From NCBI GenBank assembly GCA_963726125.1, contig CAVSBG010000008.1, positions 434,001-498,000 of the forward strand: DNA of 64,000 nt, in the 5' to 3' direction. Source of the stretch: JAMXLO01 sp963726125 (lineage in GTDB: Bacteria > Pseudomonadota > Alphaproteobacteria > Acetobacterales > Acetobacteraceae). The notes under the pieces were generated by a model. That model made no database searches. It had not been told where the DNA came from and saw only the letters and a program-made list of their open reading frames with translations. Within the stretch, counting starts at the first letter, position 1, and the number at the start of each line of letters is the position of its first letter. Positions 24,656-34,345 of the stretch are shown here, piece by piece. Made by a program: the position numbers and the translations under genes.

Positions 24656-26272
24656 CTACGACGATTGCCGGCGCAGGAACGCGGGAATATCGAGCCCGAC
24701 TTCCTCAGCGCCGGTTTGCCGTACCGAGGCCCGCGGTTGCTCGGTCCGCGGTTCTTGCAGAACTGGCTCCGCGCGGGGCTGTTGCGGAGGCTGCGCAGGG
24801 CCCGTGACCGTCGCCGCTGGCATTCGGCGGCGAATGGCGCCCGTCACGGTGCTGAACAGGCTTGGCCGCGCCGCATCGGGCGCCGTCGGAACCGCCGGAG
24901 CAGCAGCTTGCGGTGCTTCGGCGAACAGGCTGGCGCGCGAGGCAGCCGGTGGCGCCGCCCGCTGTGGCGCAACACCGGCACCAGGCACACTGGCGGCCAT
25001 GGTTTGCACTGGCGGCATGGGCTGCGCCACCGGATGTGGAATCGGCTGCGGCTCCGCCGTCGGCATCGCCTCCATCATCGACGCGGTTTCCGGCATTGCG
25101 TCCGTCACCACGTACATCTGCGGCGCCGCCTGGCGGAGTGGATGCGCATGCATCATCGGTGCCGGCGTAGGACCTGCACCCGCCGGCATCGCCATCGCAA
25201 TGTCGGCCGCGGCGTGTATGGGCAGAGGTATCGGCAGCGGCATCGGCATGCCGCCACCACCTACCGCAACCAGCCGAGGCCGCTCATTTTCCGCCTGCAC
25301 CGGTGAATCGATGCCGGTCGCCACCACCGAAACCCGGATGCGTCCCGACAGCGACTCATCGATTGCCGAACCGAAGATGATGTTGGCTTCCTCGTCGACT
25401 TCCTCGCGGATGCGGTTCGCCGCCTGGTCCACTTCGAACAGCGTCAGGTCATCGCCGCCGGTGATGTTGATCAGCAGCCCACGCGCGCCGTTCATCGAGG
25501 TGTCTTCCAGCAGCGGATTGCTGATCGCCGCCTCCGCCGCGCGGATGGCGCGGTTCTCGCCTTCCGCCTCACCGGTCCCCATCATCGCCTTGCCCATCTC
25601 CGCCATCACCGTGCGGATGTCGGCAAAGTCCAGGTTCACCAGCCCCGGCGCCATCATCAGGTCAGTGACGCCGCGCACGCCCATATACAGGACCTGGTCG
25701 GCCATCTTGAACGCTTCCTTCCAGGTGGTGCGTTCATTGGCCATACGGAAAAGGTTCTGGTTCGGGATCACGATCAGCGTATCCACGTGCGCCTGCAGCT
25801 CCTCGATTCCGTGATCGGCGCATCGCGCGCGGCGCACACCCTCGAAACCGAACGGCTTGGTCACCACGCCGACGGTCAGGATGTTCCGCTCCCGCGCCAT
25901 GCGCGCAATCACCGGTGCCGCGCCGGTGCCCGTGCCACCGCCCATGCCGGCGGTGATGAACACCATGTGCGCGCCGTCGAGATGCCGCGCCAGTTCGTCG
26001 GAGGCTTCCTCGGCCGCGGCCTTGCCGATCTCCGGCTTCGCGCCCGCGCCGAGCCCCTGCGTGATATGCGGTCCCAACTGGATGCGACGATCGGCGCGAC
26101 TGTGCATCAGCTGCTGCGCGTCGGTGTTGGCAACAACGAACTCCACGCCCTGCAGATTCGCGGCGATCATGTTGTCCACCGCGTTGGTTCCGCCGCCGCC
26201 CACACCAATGACGGTGATGCGCGGACTGAAGTCAGTGTGCGGAGTCTGCGGGATTGTGAGATTCAGAGTCAT
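24656..26272 (-). CDS. ftsZ: Cell division GTPase FtsZ
   Basis: 538 residues. Tubulin-fold GTPase with GVGGGGTNAVDNM, tubulin signature GGGTGTG at residues 111-117 and the synergy loop NLDFADIRTVM. The GTPase core ends near residue 330. It is followed by a long Ala/Pro/Met-rich linker of about 190 residues and the conserved tip EEVGLDIPAFLRRQ, which contacts FtsA and other partners. The long linker is usual in alphaproteobacteria. The segment FEGVRRARCADHGIEELQAH departs slightly from the common RRMRLAEQGI form. ATG at 26272 is used, skipping 11 poorly conserved upstream codons. Confidence 0.97.
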   Translation of the reverse strand: MTLNLTIPQTPHTDFSPRITVIGVGGGGTNAVDNMIAANLQGVEFVVANTDAQQLMHSRADRRIQLGPHITQGLGAGAKPEIGKAAAEEASDELARHLDGAHMVFITAGMGGGTGTGAAPVIARMARERNILTVGVVTKPFGFEGVRRARCADHGIEELQAHVDTLIVIPNQNLFRMANERTTWKEAFKMADQVLYMGVRGVTDLMMAPGLVNLDFADIRTVMAEMGKAMMGTGEAEGENRAIRAAEAAISNPLLEDTSMNGARGLLINITGGDDLTLFEVDQAANRIREEVDEEANIIFGSAIDESLSGRIRVSVVATGIDSPVQAENERPRLVAVGGGGMPMPLPIPLPIHAAADIAMAMPAGAGPTPAPMMHAHPLRQAAPQMYVVTDAMPETASMMEAMPTAEPQPIPHPVAQPMPPVQTMAASVPGAGVAPQRAAPPAASRASLFAEAPQAAAPAVPTAPDAARPSLFSTVTGAIRRRMPAATVTGPAQPPQQPRAEPVLQEPRTEQPRASVRQTGAEEVGLDIPAFLRRQSS

Positions 26273-26345
26273 TGCGACTTCTCCCCCAGTCGTGTCGATT
26301 CGCAAAAGCGGTTGTTACGCGAGATATTTCGATTCGCGACGTGCA

Positions 26346-27644
26346 TCAGACGCGTTCTTTCAAAAAATTGACGATGCGACGGATGAACCCGGTGGGCCGT
26401 TCAACATCGAGGTCCACGTCGTGCATCGTCCGGCCCTCGCCGGCGGCCCACGCGAGCAGACCTGCTGCGGTAGCGAACGCCGGCCCCGATGCGGAATCCG
26501 GCAGGCCGCGCAACGCGATGGGACGTCCCAGGCGCACCTGTTTGTTCAACACGCGCCCCGCCATCTCGCGCGCACCACCGAGCTGACAGGCGCCACCGGT
26601 CAGCACCACGCGCGTGCCGGCCGCGCGCGTCAGGCCCGAACTGTCGAGCCGTTCCTTCACCATCTCGAACGTCTCTTCCAGCCGAGGCCGGATGATGTTC
26701 ACCACCATGCTGCGCGGCACTTTGGCGATCTGATGCTCTTCCTCGCCGACCAGCGGTACCGGCAGCATCTCGCGTTCATCGTCCGGCGATGACTGCACGT
26801 TGCCGTACAGCGTCTTCAGCCGCTCAGCGTGCGCGACCGGCGTGGACAGCAGCCGTGCCAGATCATTCGTCACGTGCACGCCGCCCACTGGCAGTTGTGC
26901 CGTGTGCAGCAGTTGGCCCTCGGCGAACACCGCCATGCCGGTGGTGCCGCCGCCCATGTCGATCACCGTCGCGCCAAGCTCGCGCTCATCATCGACCAGC
27001 GTCGCCAATCCCGCCGCCATCGGCGCCGACACCAGCTCGCCGATATCCAGATCGCAGCGCGCAATGCAGGCACCCAACGAACGCAGCGCGGTGGTGGAAG
27101 CGTCGATGATGTGCAGTCGCGCGGCCAGTTCCTCGCAGAACAGGCCGCGTGGGTCAGCCACGTGATCGGTCTGATCCACCGCGAAGGTCAGCGGCAATGC
27201 GTGGATCACTTCGCGGCCGTCGGCCGAGGCGCGATACCGCCCTTCGTTCACCACGCGGCGGATGTCATGCTCTTCCACCGCGCGTCCGCCCACCGGCCAC
27301 TGCACGTTGAACAAGCGCGATTCAGGCTGCCCGCAGGTCAGATTGACAATGACCGCTCGCAGCCGCGTATCTGCCATGTCCTCGGCTTGGCCAACACAGG
27401 CGCGGATGGCGCGTTCGGCCTCATCCAGATCGACGATGCTGCCACCGCGCACGCCCCGGCCGCGATGCCAGCCGAAGCCGAGCGCCCGCAACGTGCCGTC
27501 GGTTTCCACGCGCCCGATCAGACAGGCGACCTTGGTCGTGCCGATGTCGAGCACGCCGAACGGACCAGCCTTGCCGTGACGCGGCCGCGCGGCGTCCTCG
27601 GAGCCTGGCGGCGGCGTCAGCACGCGTTGCGACATGTCGTTCAT
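26346..27644 (-). CDS. ftsA: Cell division protein FtsA
   Basis: 432-residue actin-like ATPase that anchors FtsZ to the membrane. FGVLDIGTTKVACLIGRV (phosphate 1), ATVIDMGGGTTGMAVFAEG (phosphate 2) and VVLTGGACQLGGAREMAGRV (adenosine motif) are in order. The C-terminal amphipathic membrane-targeting helix is visible (GFIRRIVNFLKERV). Its ATG overlaps the ftsQ stop by four bases; ftsZ follows after 73 bases. Confidence 0.96.
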   Translation of the reverse strand: MNDMSQRVLTPPPGSEDAARPRHGKAGPFGVLDIGTTKVACLIGRVETDGTLRALGFGWHRGRGVRGGSIVDLDEAERAIRACVGQAEDMADTRLRAVIVNLTCGQPESRLFNVQWPVGGRAVEEHDIRRVVNEGRYRASADGREVIHALPLTFAVDQTDHVADPRGLFCEELAARLHIIDASTTALRSLGACIARCDLDIGELVSAPMAAGLATLVDDERELGATVIDMGGGTTGMAVFAEGQLLHTAQLPVGGVHVTNDLARLLSTPVAHAERLKTLYGNVQSSPDDEREMLPVPLVGEEEHQIAKVPRSMVVNIIRPRLEETFEMVKERLDSSGLTRAAGTRVVLTGGACQLGGAREMAGRVLNKQVRLGRPIALRGLPDSASGPAFATAAGLLAWAAGEGRTMHDVDLDVERPTGFIRRIVNFLKERV

Positions 27645-28474
27645 GTTGGCTTCTTCTCGTCCGAGCGCGGGCGCAGCACGAGGCGATCGCCCAATCGCAT
27701 GTCGATCGCGGCCAACGGACGATCCAGCAGCTCGTGTTGCTGCTGAAGCTGCAACAGGCGATCGAGCGCGGCGACCTCATGGCCCTCCGGCAGCATCACG
27801 TCGGTGCCGCTGGTCAGCCGCAGGTTCCAGCGACGCTCGCCGACGCGCACGGCGGCGACCACGCGCTTCTGCAATTCAGGCCGATCGGTCAGGGCGTCGA
27901 TCAGCACCGCGGCACCAGCGGGCGCGCCCACACCGACCACCAGCGGCAGCGTGCGGAACTCCGACACGTTTTGATCGGCGACCAATTGCCCGTTGCGATC
28001 GATCAGCGCGAATTTGCCCTGGTTCTGCCAGACCGCGAACGGACGGCGCTCCTTCAGGTTTACCACCACGGTGCCCGGAAGCTGCCGCTCAACGGTGGCT
28101 TGTTCGACCCATGACAATGACTCAATCCGCTGCCGCGCCATCTCGACCGAGAAGCCAAGGATCGGATCGCCCTTGTTCACCGCCAATGCCGCGCGCAACA
28201 GTGGCTCTGGTGTATTGGCGCGACCCTCGATCACCACGTCGGTCACGCGCAATCCGGTAAAGCCAGTGGCGCCACCGAGCCGTTCGCGCAGCGTCGCGAG
28301 CGTGCCGCTCGGTGCCGCCGAATGCACCGCAATGACGCCGATCATGACCACCGTCAGTCCGAACAGACCCCAGGCAGCCGGACGCAGCAGACGCTTCTGC
28401 CGGCGCAGCAGCAGAGTCAGCCGGGCTGGCCTGTCCTTGACCGAGTTACGCGGACTGCGGGCTACACGCGGCAT
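27641..28474 (-). CDS. ftsQ: Cell division protein FtsQ
   Basis: 277 residues: a basic cytoplasmic head (RSPRNSVKDRPARLTLLLRR), one transmembrane helix (WGLFGLTVVMIGVIAVHSA), a POTRA domain (GLRVTDVVIEGRANTPEPLL) and the FtsQ beta domain with KERRPFAVWQNQGKFALID. It links FtsL/FtsB and the septal synthase to the rest of the divisome. The preferred start is ATG 28474, overlapping the ddl stop region by 13 bases. A longer reading to 28657 is antisense-like in composition. Confidence 0.94.
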   Translation of the reverse strand: MPRVARSPRNSVKDRPARLTLLLRRQKRLLRPAAWGLFGLTVVMIGVIAVHSAAPSGTLATLRERLGGATGFTGLRVTDVVIEGRANTPEPLLRAALAVNKGDPILGFSVEMARQRIESLSWVEQATVERQLPGTVVVNLKERRPFAVWQNQGKFALIDRNGQLVADQNVSEFRTLPLVVGVGAPAGAAVLIDALTDRPELQKRVVAAVRVGERRWNLRLTSGTDVMLPEGHEVAALDRLLQLQQQHELLDRPLAAIDMRLGDRLVLRPRSDEKKPT

Positions 28475-29383
28475 GTCGCGTTCTCCACCATCCACGCGCA
28501 CAGTTGCGAGAAGCTCACGCCATGATGCGCCGCCTGCTCGGGCAGCAGCGATGTCGGTGTCAGGCCTGGCTGCGTGTTGATCTCCAGCAGCACCAGGCGG
28601 CCTGGTTCGCCGTCCGTGTCGTCGTAGCGGAAGTCGCAGCGCGTCGCGCCGCGGCAACCCAGCGCGCGGTGCGCCTGCAACGCAACATCGAGCGCGCGAT
28701 CATACATCTCGGGATGCACTCGCGCCGGAATGATATGGCGCGAGCCGCCATCAGCGTATTTCGAACTCGTAGTCGTAGAACACGCCCGCATCGGCGATGA
28801 TCTCGGTCACCGCCAGCGCGCGATCACCCATGACGCCGACGGTTAATTCGCGGCCGGGGATGTACTCCTCCACCAGAGCAGCATCGCCATAGCGCCAGGC
28901 GCGCGCGACATCGGCGCGGCGGTTGTCGCCGCATCGCATGATCTCCACGCCAACAGACGAACCCTCGCGCACCGGCTTCACAACATACGGCAGCGGCATC
29001 GGATCCGCCGCCTCAAGCTCGTCGGTCGGCACCACCAGTCCACGCGCGATCGGCAATCCTGCTGCTGCAAACAGCGCTTTTGCCGCGACCTTGTCCATTG
29101 CCAACGCGGAGGCGCGCACGCCGGAATGCGTATACGGGATCGCCATCCAGTCGAGCACACCCTGGATCGCACCATCTTCCCCGAAGCGGCCGTGCAGTGC
29201 GTTGAACACCGCATCCGGTCGCGGCGTCAGCGCTGCAATGACGGCGCCAATGTCCTCGCCGACTTCGATCGGTGTCACCTCGAACCCCGCCTCGCGCAAT
29301 GCGGGAATCACCTGCATGCCGGTGGACAGGCTGACCTCGCGCTCAGCCGAAATGCCGCCATACAGAACCGCGACCAGGGTCAT
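28462..29383 (-). CDS. ddl: D-alanine--D-alanine ligase, frameshifted
   Basis: The N-terminal frame (MTLVAVLYGGISAEREVS, LHGRFGEDGAIQGVLDW, VVKPVREGSSVGVEI, YIPGRELTVGVMGD) ends wrongly after VFYDYE. The next frame resumes SKYADGGSRHIIPARV and finishes with TRCDFRY, LLEINTQPGLT and PEQAAHHGVSFSQL. Removing one A of the AA at 28764-28765 (plus strand) restores a normal ATP-grasp ligase of about 306 residues that makes the D-Ala-D-Ala dipeptide for MurF. ATG at 29383 (a TTG lies two codons earlier) is preceded by GGGGGAG contributed by the palindromic repeat at 29391. Confidence 0.93.
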
Positions 29384-29390
29384 CTGCAAA

Positions 29391-29432
29391 TTCTCCCCCT
29401 CCCCTTGCGGGAGGGGGGCGGGGGGAGGGGGC
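29391..29432. repeat. CCCCTTGCGGGAGGGG palindromic repeat (locus C, single copy)
   Basis: Single arm lying between murB and ddl inside the cell-wall operon. Read on the minus strand it ends in GGGGGAG nine bases before the ddl ATG, which makes the repeat the only plausible ribosome site there. Confidence 0.9.
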
Positions 29433-29444
29433 GCCGCGAACCAA

Positions 29445-30383
29445 TCATGCCACTACCTCCGGTTTCCCCGCCGGCAAGCCGATGCGGTGGATCTCCCACT
29501 CCAACGTAACCCCCGTCGCCGCGAGCACGCGACGCCGCACCTCTTCGCCAAGCCCCTCCAGGTCCGCTGCCGTCGCCGAACCTGTGTTGATCAGGAAGTT
29601 GCAGTGTTTCTCCGATACCTGCGCGCCACCGCGCGTGAGGCCGCGGCAGCCTGCCGCATCGATCAGCTCCCAGGCCTTCATGTCGGGCGGATTGCGGAAC
29701 GTCGAACCGCCAGTCCGCGCGCGCACCGGCTGCGATGCCTCGCGCGCCGCCCTTATCTCCGCGATGCGCGCCGCGATCGTTGCAGCTTCGCCGCGTTGTG
29801 CCCGCAGCCTGGCGCGTACTACAACGGCGCCGTGCGGCAGTCGCGAATTGCGATAGGCGAATGCAAGATCAGATGCGAACAGCCTGCGATGCTCGCCGCT
29901 GCGGGTGATGATCTCCGCCCAGTCGAGGCAGGAAGCGATGTCGCCCCCATACGCGCCACCGTTCATCACCACAGCGCCGCCGATGCTGCCGGGGATGCCA
30001 GAAAGGAACTCCAGCCCCGTCAGCCCAGCCGCGGCAGCATGTTCCGCCACAGTCACATCGAGCGCGGCCGCGCCGGCCACGATGCCATTCGGTTCCACCG
30101 CGATCTTGCTGAAGCCGCGTGCCAGGCGGATTACAACGCCAGGCAATGCACCGTCACGAATGATCAAATTGGAACACGCACCAATTACGTAAACCGGAAC
30201 ATCGAGCGGTAGCGCATGCAGGAACTGTGCGAGGTCATCAGCATCCGCCGGTCGCAGGAGCGCATCCGCGGGGCCGCCGACGCGGAACCAGGTGAATGGC
30301 GCCAGCGGTGCATTCGCTTGGACGCGCCCCCGCAGCGGCGGAAGCGTATCGACGAAGCTGGGAATGCGTACTGCGGCCATCAT
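29445..30383 (-). CDS. murB: UDP-N-acetylenolpyruvoylglucosamine reductase
   Basis: 312-residue FAD enzyme that reduces enolpyruvyl-UDP-GlcNAc to UDP-MurNAc. APFTWFRVGGPADALLRPAD and GIPGSIGGAVVMNGGAYGG are the FAD-binding motifs; GGSTFRNPP carries the catalytic Ser region and FLINTGSATAADLEGL the C-terminal domain. The usual GxGSN motif reads GACSNLII here, a mild variant. It starts ATGATG at 30383, just downstream of repeat locus D, and is followed by ddl. Confidence 0.96.
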   Translation of the reverse strand: MMAAVRIPSFVDTLPPLRGRVQANAPLAPFTWFRVGGPADALLRPADADDLAQFLHALPLDVPVYVIGACSNLIIRDGALPGVVIRLARGFSKIAVEPNGIVAGAAALDVTVAEHAAAAGLTGLEFLSGIPGSIGGAVVMNGGAYGGDIASCLDWAEIITRSGEHRRLFASDLAFAYRNSRLPHGAVVVRARLRAQRGEAATIAARIAEIRAAREASQPVRARTGGSTFRNPPDMKAWELIDAAGCRGLTRGGAQVSEKHCNFLINTGSATAADLEGLGEEVRRRVLAATGVTLEWEIHRIGLPAGKPEVVA

Positions 30384-30389
30384 GGCGGC

Positions 30390-30483
30390 ACCCCCACCCC
30401 AACTCTCCCCCGCGTAGCGGGAGAGGGCGTGTTGGCGCTGACCTCCCTCTCCCGCGTAGCGGGGGAGGGTCGGGGAGGGGGTG
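30390..30483. repeat. Variant paired palindromic repeat between murC and murB (locus D)
   Basis: Two arms with core CTCCCCCGCGTAGCGGGAGA and its inverted partner differ from the common core (GCGTAGC in place of CTTGCGG) but keep the C-run/G-run layout and the trailing GGGGAGGGGG. This is a variant of the same family or a related one. Confidence 0.8.
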
Positions 30484-30492
30484 CCGCGTAAA

Positions 30493-31927
30493 TCATGCCG
30501 CGCTCCCCGAAACCCGACGCTGCTGCAACGCCGTCAGTTCACCCGGCAGCGCCGCAGCCCATTGCGTGATGGTCCCCGCCCCCAGGCACATGACGAAGTC
30601 GCCCGGTTTGGCCATCGCGAAGACCATCTCCGCCAGCCGCTCCGGCGCCGGCAGTGGCACGACGCTGCGGTGTCCGCGTGCCCGCAGCCCATCCACCAAA
30701 GCATCGCGCGTCACGCCGGGGATCGGCGCCTCGCCAGCCGCATACACGTCGGCGACGATGACTGTACTTGCGTCGTTCATGCAGGTGCAGAACTCGTCGA
30801 ACAGTGAATGCAGCCGTGAATAGCGGTGCGGCTGCACGACCGCGATGACCTCGCGTGCTCCAGCCTGGCGCGCCGCCTTCAGCGACACGGCGATCTCTAC
30901 CGGGTGATGGCCGTAGTCGTCGATCACCGTGATGCCGCCTGCTTCGCCGGTCTTGGTGAACCGCCGCTTCACACCGCGGAAACCCGGCGAAGGCGGTGCG
31001 CAGCGTGTCGTCGTCGATCTCCATCTCAACGCCAACAGCCACGGCCGCCAATGCGTTCTGCACGTTGTGGGCACCGAGCATGGGCAGCCGGTACGGCCCC
31101 AGCTTGCGCATCCGATTGCGCGCGCGATCGGTCACCGTGACCTCGAACGTCGAACCCATCTTGTCCGGTATCACGCGCTCCGCACGCACGTCGGCTTGCG
31201 GCGAAAATCCATAGGTGATGATCCGCCGATCGGACAGGCGCGGAATCATCTGCTGCACTGCCGGATGATCGATGCAGAGCACAGCGAAACCGTAGAACGG
31301 CACATTGCCAACGAACTGGTCATAGCCGGCGATCATTGCCTCGGCCGTGCCCCAGTGATCCAAGTGCTCCGGGTCCATGTTGGTGACGACGGCAATCACC
31401 GCCGGCAGGCGTAGGAAGCTGCCATCGCTTTCATCGGCTTCCACCACCATCCAGTCGCCGGAGCCAAGCCGCGTATTGGTGCCATAGGCGTTGACGATGC
31501 CGCCGTTGATCACCATCGGATCGAGATGCGCTGCTTCCAGCACGGCACCGATCAGGCTTGTGGTGGTGGTCTTGCCGTGCGTGCCGCCGATCGCGACCGA
31601 CCATTTCAACCGCATCAGCTCAGCCAGCATCTCCGCGCGCCGCACCACGGGGATCAGCCGTGAGCGCGCAGTGACGACCTCTGGATTGTCCGGCTTCACC
31701 GCCGACGAGACGACGACGACCTGCGCGCCGCCAAGATTGGCGGCATCGTGGCCGACGGCAACTGGAATGCCTGCGTCACGCAGGCGGTGGACGTTGGTGG
31801 AGTCGGCGATATCGCTGCCTTGCACCGCGTAACCCAGGTTGTGCAGCACCTGGGCTATCCCGGACATGCCGATGCCGCCGATGCCGACGAAATGAATGGT
31901 GCCGATGGATAGGGGGAGCGCTCTCAT
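30493..31927 (-). CDS. murC: UDP-N-acetylmuramate--L-alanine ligase, frameshifted
   Basis: The first frame from ATG 31927 gives IHFVGIGGIGMSGIAQVL, ATP-loop IGGTHGKTTTTSL, VVEADESDGSFL and GAHNVQNALAAVAV, then derails after RTAFAGF. The correct continuation RGVKRRFTKTGEAGGITVID, DDYGHHPVEIA and VVQPHRYSRLHSLFDEF lies in the next frame to 30493. One extra A in AAA at 30980-30982 accounts for it. The restored enzyme (about 477 residues) adds L-Ala to UDP-MurNAc. Since murC is indispensable, the break is most likely not real. Confidence 0.94.
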
Positions 31928-32011
31928 GTCCGTGCCTCAACCCTACCGTCGCTAATATCGCGATCGTCACCACCGTCCCGCTCACCGCCATACCCACCGC
32001 CGCACCCACCG

Positions 32012-32101
32012 TCATGGCCGGGGTTGACCCGGCCATCGATTACCCGCGGTAAACTGTGCCTCATGGAGGCCGATGGCGGGGTCAGGTCCAGCCATGACGG
32101 G
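32012..32101. repeat. Dispersed palindromic intergenic repeat, second family (copy 2)
   Basis: Begins GTCATGGCCGGGGTTGACCC, ends GTCAGGTCCAGCCATGACGG, an imperfect inverted repeat related to 7615-7733. It occupies most of the 178-base gap between murC and murG, the widest gap inside the cell-wall operon. Confidence 0.75.
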
Positions 32102-32105
32102 TGGG

Positions 32106-33221
32106 TCATGTCCGTGCCTCCTGGCGCATGAGATCCTCGACCACATCGGCCAACCGAACTGTTGCATCCGCGCGCGCGACCGTGCGTGTCGCCAGCGCCG
32201 CATGGTTCAGCATGTCCGGCGAGACCAGCAGCGCGGCCAACCGTTGGCACAACGCATCCGGCGAGAACTCACGCTGCGCGATCACCGAAGCGCCGCGCGC
32301 CTCGGCCAGCGCGCGCGCATTTGCCGACTGGTGATCGTCGATCGCGCCAGGCAACGGCACCAGGATCGCCGGCCGTCCCGCCACCGCCAGTTCAGCAACG
32401 GTGGATGCACCGGCACGCGCGATCACCAGATGCGCCTCGGCAAGTTTTTCGGCCACGTCTGGAAAGAATGCGGACAGCTCTGCTGGAATCCCCGCCGCGT
32501 CATACGCCGCCCGAACCCGTGCCAGATCCTCCGCCCGGCACTGCTGCACCACCGAAAGCCGTGCCCGCAACTCCGCGGGCAACGCCGCGACCGCCACCGG
32601 AACAACATCGCTGAACACGCGAGCGCCGAGCGAACCACCCAGCACCAGCAGGCGCAGCGATCGCTTGGGGGGCACATAGGGCAGGGTGGTCAGTGCCGCG
32701 ATCGCCGGACGCACCGGATTGCCGGTGACCACGGTTGCCGCGCCTGCAGGCACCCGCTCCGTCGCACTAAAACTCAGCGCCAGCATATCGGTATGCCGCG
32801 CCAGGAACCGGTTGGCGCGCCCCAGCACCGCATTCTGCTCATGCAGGATTATTGGTGGGTGATGCCGCATCAGTCGCGTCGCCAGCACCGGCGCTACACA
32901 GGGATATCCACCGAACCCCACCACCGCGGCCGCATTGTTCCGCATCAGGATCTGCCGCGCCTGCACCACACCGCCTGCCAGCGCCAGCATCGCGGCACCG
33001 CCACGCAACGCACCGCGCCCCGCGATCCCCGCGCCGCTGATGACGAACCGCTCCAGTCCCGCGAACACGGAACTTTGCAATCCGCCCGACCGCGCATCGG
33101 TCATCAACGCAACGCGCCGCCCGCGCTTCAGCAATTCGCCGGCCAATGCCTCGGCGGGGAAGAAGTGGCCACCGGTTCCGCCGGCCGCGATCACAACGGG
33201 AAACACTGCCGAACCCCTCAT
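32106..33221 (-). CDS. murG: UDP-GlcNAc:lipid I N-acetylglucosaminyltransferase
   Basis: 371-residue GT-B glycosyltransferase that converts lipid I to lipid II on the inner membrane face. VIAAGGTGGHFFPAEALA is the first glycine-rich loop, AVVGFGGYPCVAPVLA and ILHEQNAVLGRANRFLA are N-domain signatures, and VIARAGASTVAELAVAGRPA with LPGAIDDHQSANA forms the donor-binding region. ATG 33221 overlaps the ftsW stop by four bases. Confidence 0.97.
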   Translation of the reverse strand: MRGSAVFPVVIAAGGTGGHFFPAEALAGELLKRGRRVALMTDARSGGLQSSVFAGLERFVISGAGIAGRGALRGGAAMLALAGGVVQARQILMRNNAAAVVGFGGYPCVAPVLATRLMRHHPPIILHEQNAVLGRANRFLARHTDMLALSFSATERVPAGAATVVTGNPVRPAIAALTTLPYVPPKRSLRLLVLGGSLGARVFSDVVPVAVAALPAELRARLSVVQQCRAEDLARVRAAYDAAGIPAELSAFFPDVAEKLAEAHLVIARAGASTVAELAVAGRPAILVPLPGAIDDHQSANARALAEARGASVIAQREFSPDALCQRLAALLVSPDMLNHAALATRTVARADATVRLADVVEDLMRQEART

Positions 33222-34345
33222 GGCACGTCGCCATGATGCCGGCGCCGCGTCAGCGCCAGCAGCATGCCCATGCCCAGTGCGACCGCGAGCGCGGAAGATC
33301 CGCCATAGGAGATCAGCGGCAGCGTCATCCCTTTGGTTGGTATCAATTGCAACGAAGACGCCATGTTGACGAACGCCTGCAGCCCGAAGCCGGTGACCAG
33401 ACCGGTGCACGACAGCACCACGAACAGGTCCTCTTCCTTCAATAGCCGCAGCAGGCCGCGCAACACGATAAAGCCGAACACGGCAATGATCATCAGGCAG
33501 ACGATCATGCCGAACTCCTCACCGGCGACGGCGAACACGAAGTCGGCATGTGCGTCGGGTAGCACGTCCTTGACGCGGCCCTCGCCGGGACCACGTCCCA
33601 TCAGTCCACCATTGCCGAACGCTTCCAGTGCCGTATGCGGCTGGTAGTCGGCACCGAGACCGGTGCCAGGATGCAGGAACTCCTGCACGCGCTTCTGCAC
33701 ATGCGAGAAGAACATGTAGGCGCCAACACCGGCAAACCCGAACCCCACCAGCGCGACCCCCACCAGGATCAGGTTCAGCCCATCGATGTAAAGCTGCACA
33801 AAGATCACCGCGGTGATCACTGCCAGCATCCCCACGTCGGGCTGCGACTTCAGCAGCAGCGCGATCAGCGCGAACACGCCGATGGCGAGCATCTTGCCGG
33901 GAAACCGGGGATATCGGCGGCCCTCGCTGATCAGCCACGCGGCGACGATGGTGAAGCATGGCTTCAGGAATTCCGACGGCTGCAGCGACATGCCGGGCAA
34001 CGCGATCCAGCGCCGAGCGCCCTTGATTTCCACGCCCATCACCAGCGTGGCAGCGGTCAGGACCAACGCGATCATGCAACCAACGATCGCCACGCGCCGG
34101 ATGCTCCGAGGCGACAACAGCGACACGCCGACAACGATCCCACCGGCCGCGGCCAGGAACACCACCTGCTTCAGGATGAACATGTCGCGCGAGGTGCCGA
34201 TACGTTCGGCAACAGCCGGGCTCGCCGCCAGCATCATGATGTAGCCGAAACCGATCAGCGTGCCGACGGCGCCCAGCGTCCAGCGGTCCACCGTCCACCA
34301 CCAGCGGCCCAGCACGGAATTGTCGGTGCGCGAGAGCGTCGGCAT
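33218..34345 (-). CDS. ftsW: Septal peptidoglycan glycosyltransferase FtsW (SEDS family)
   Basis: 375 residues with about ten membrane segments. SEDS signatures: GARRWIALPGMSLQPSEFLK, LLKSQPDVGMLAVI (carrying the catalytic Asp region), YQPHTALEAFGNGGLMGRGP, DAHADFVFAVAGEEFG and LPLISYGGSSALAVALGMG. It polymerises lipid II at the septum together with FtsI. It starts at the last base of murD's stop and overlaps murG by four bases. Confidence 0.97.
   Translation of the reverse strand: MPTLSRTDNSVLGRWWWTVDRWTLGAVGTLIGFGYIMMLAASPAVAERIGTSRDMFILKQVVFLAAAGGIVVGVSLLSPRSIRRVAIVGCMIALVLTAATLVMGVEIKGARRWIALPGMSLQPSEFLKPCFTIVAAWLISEGRRYPRFPGKMLAIGVFALIALLLKSQPDVGMLAVITAVIFVQLYIDGLNLILVGVALVGFGFAGVGAYMFFSHVQKRVQEFLHPGTGLGADYQPHTALEAFGNGGLMGRGPGEGRVKDVLPDAHADFVFAVAGEEFGMIVCLMIIAVFGFIVLRGLLRLLKEEDLFVVLSCTGLVTGFGLQAFVNMASSLQLIPTKGMTLPLISYGGSSALAVALGMGMLLALTRRRHHGDVP

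Noticed and set aside
28462..31927. murC and ddl as true pseudogenes
   Set aside because: Both halves of each gene are perfectly conserved up to one inserted base and both are normally essential, so decay is unlikely.
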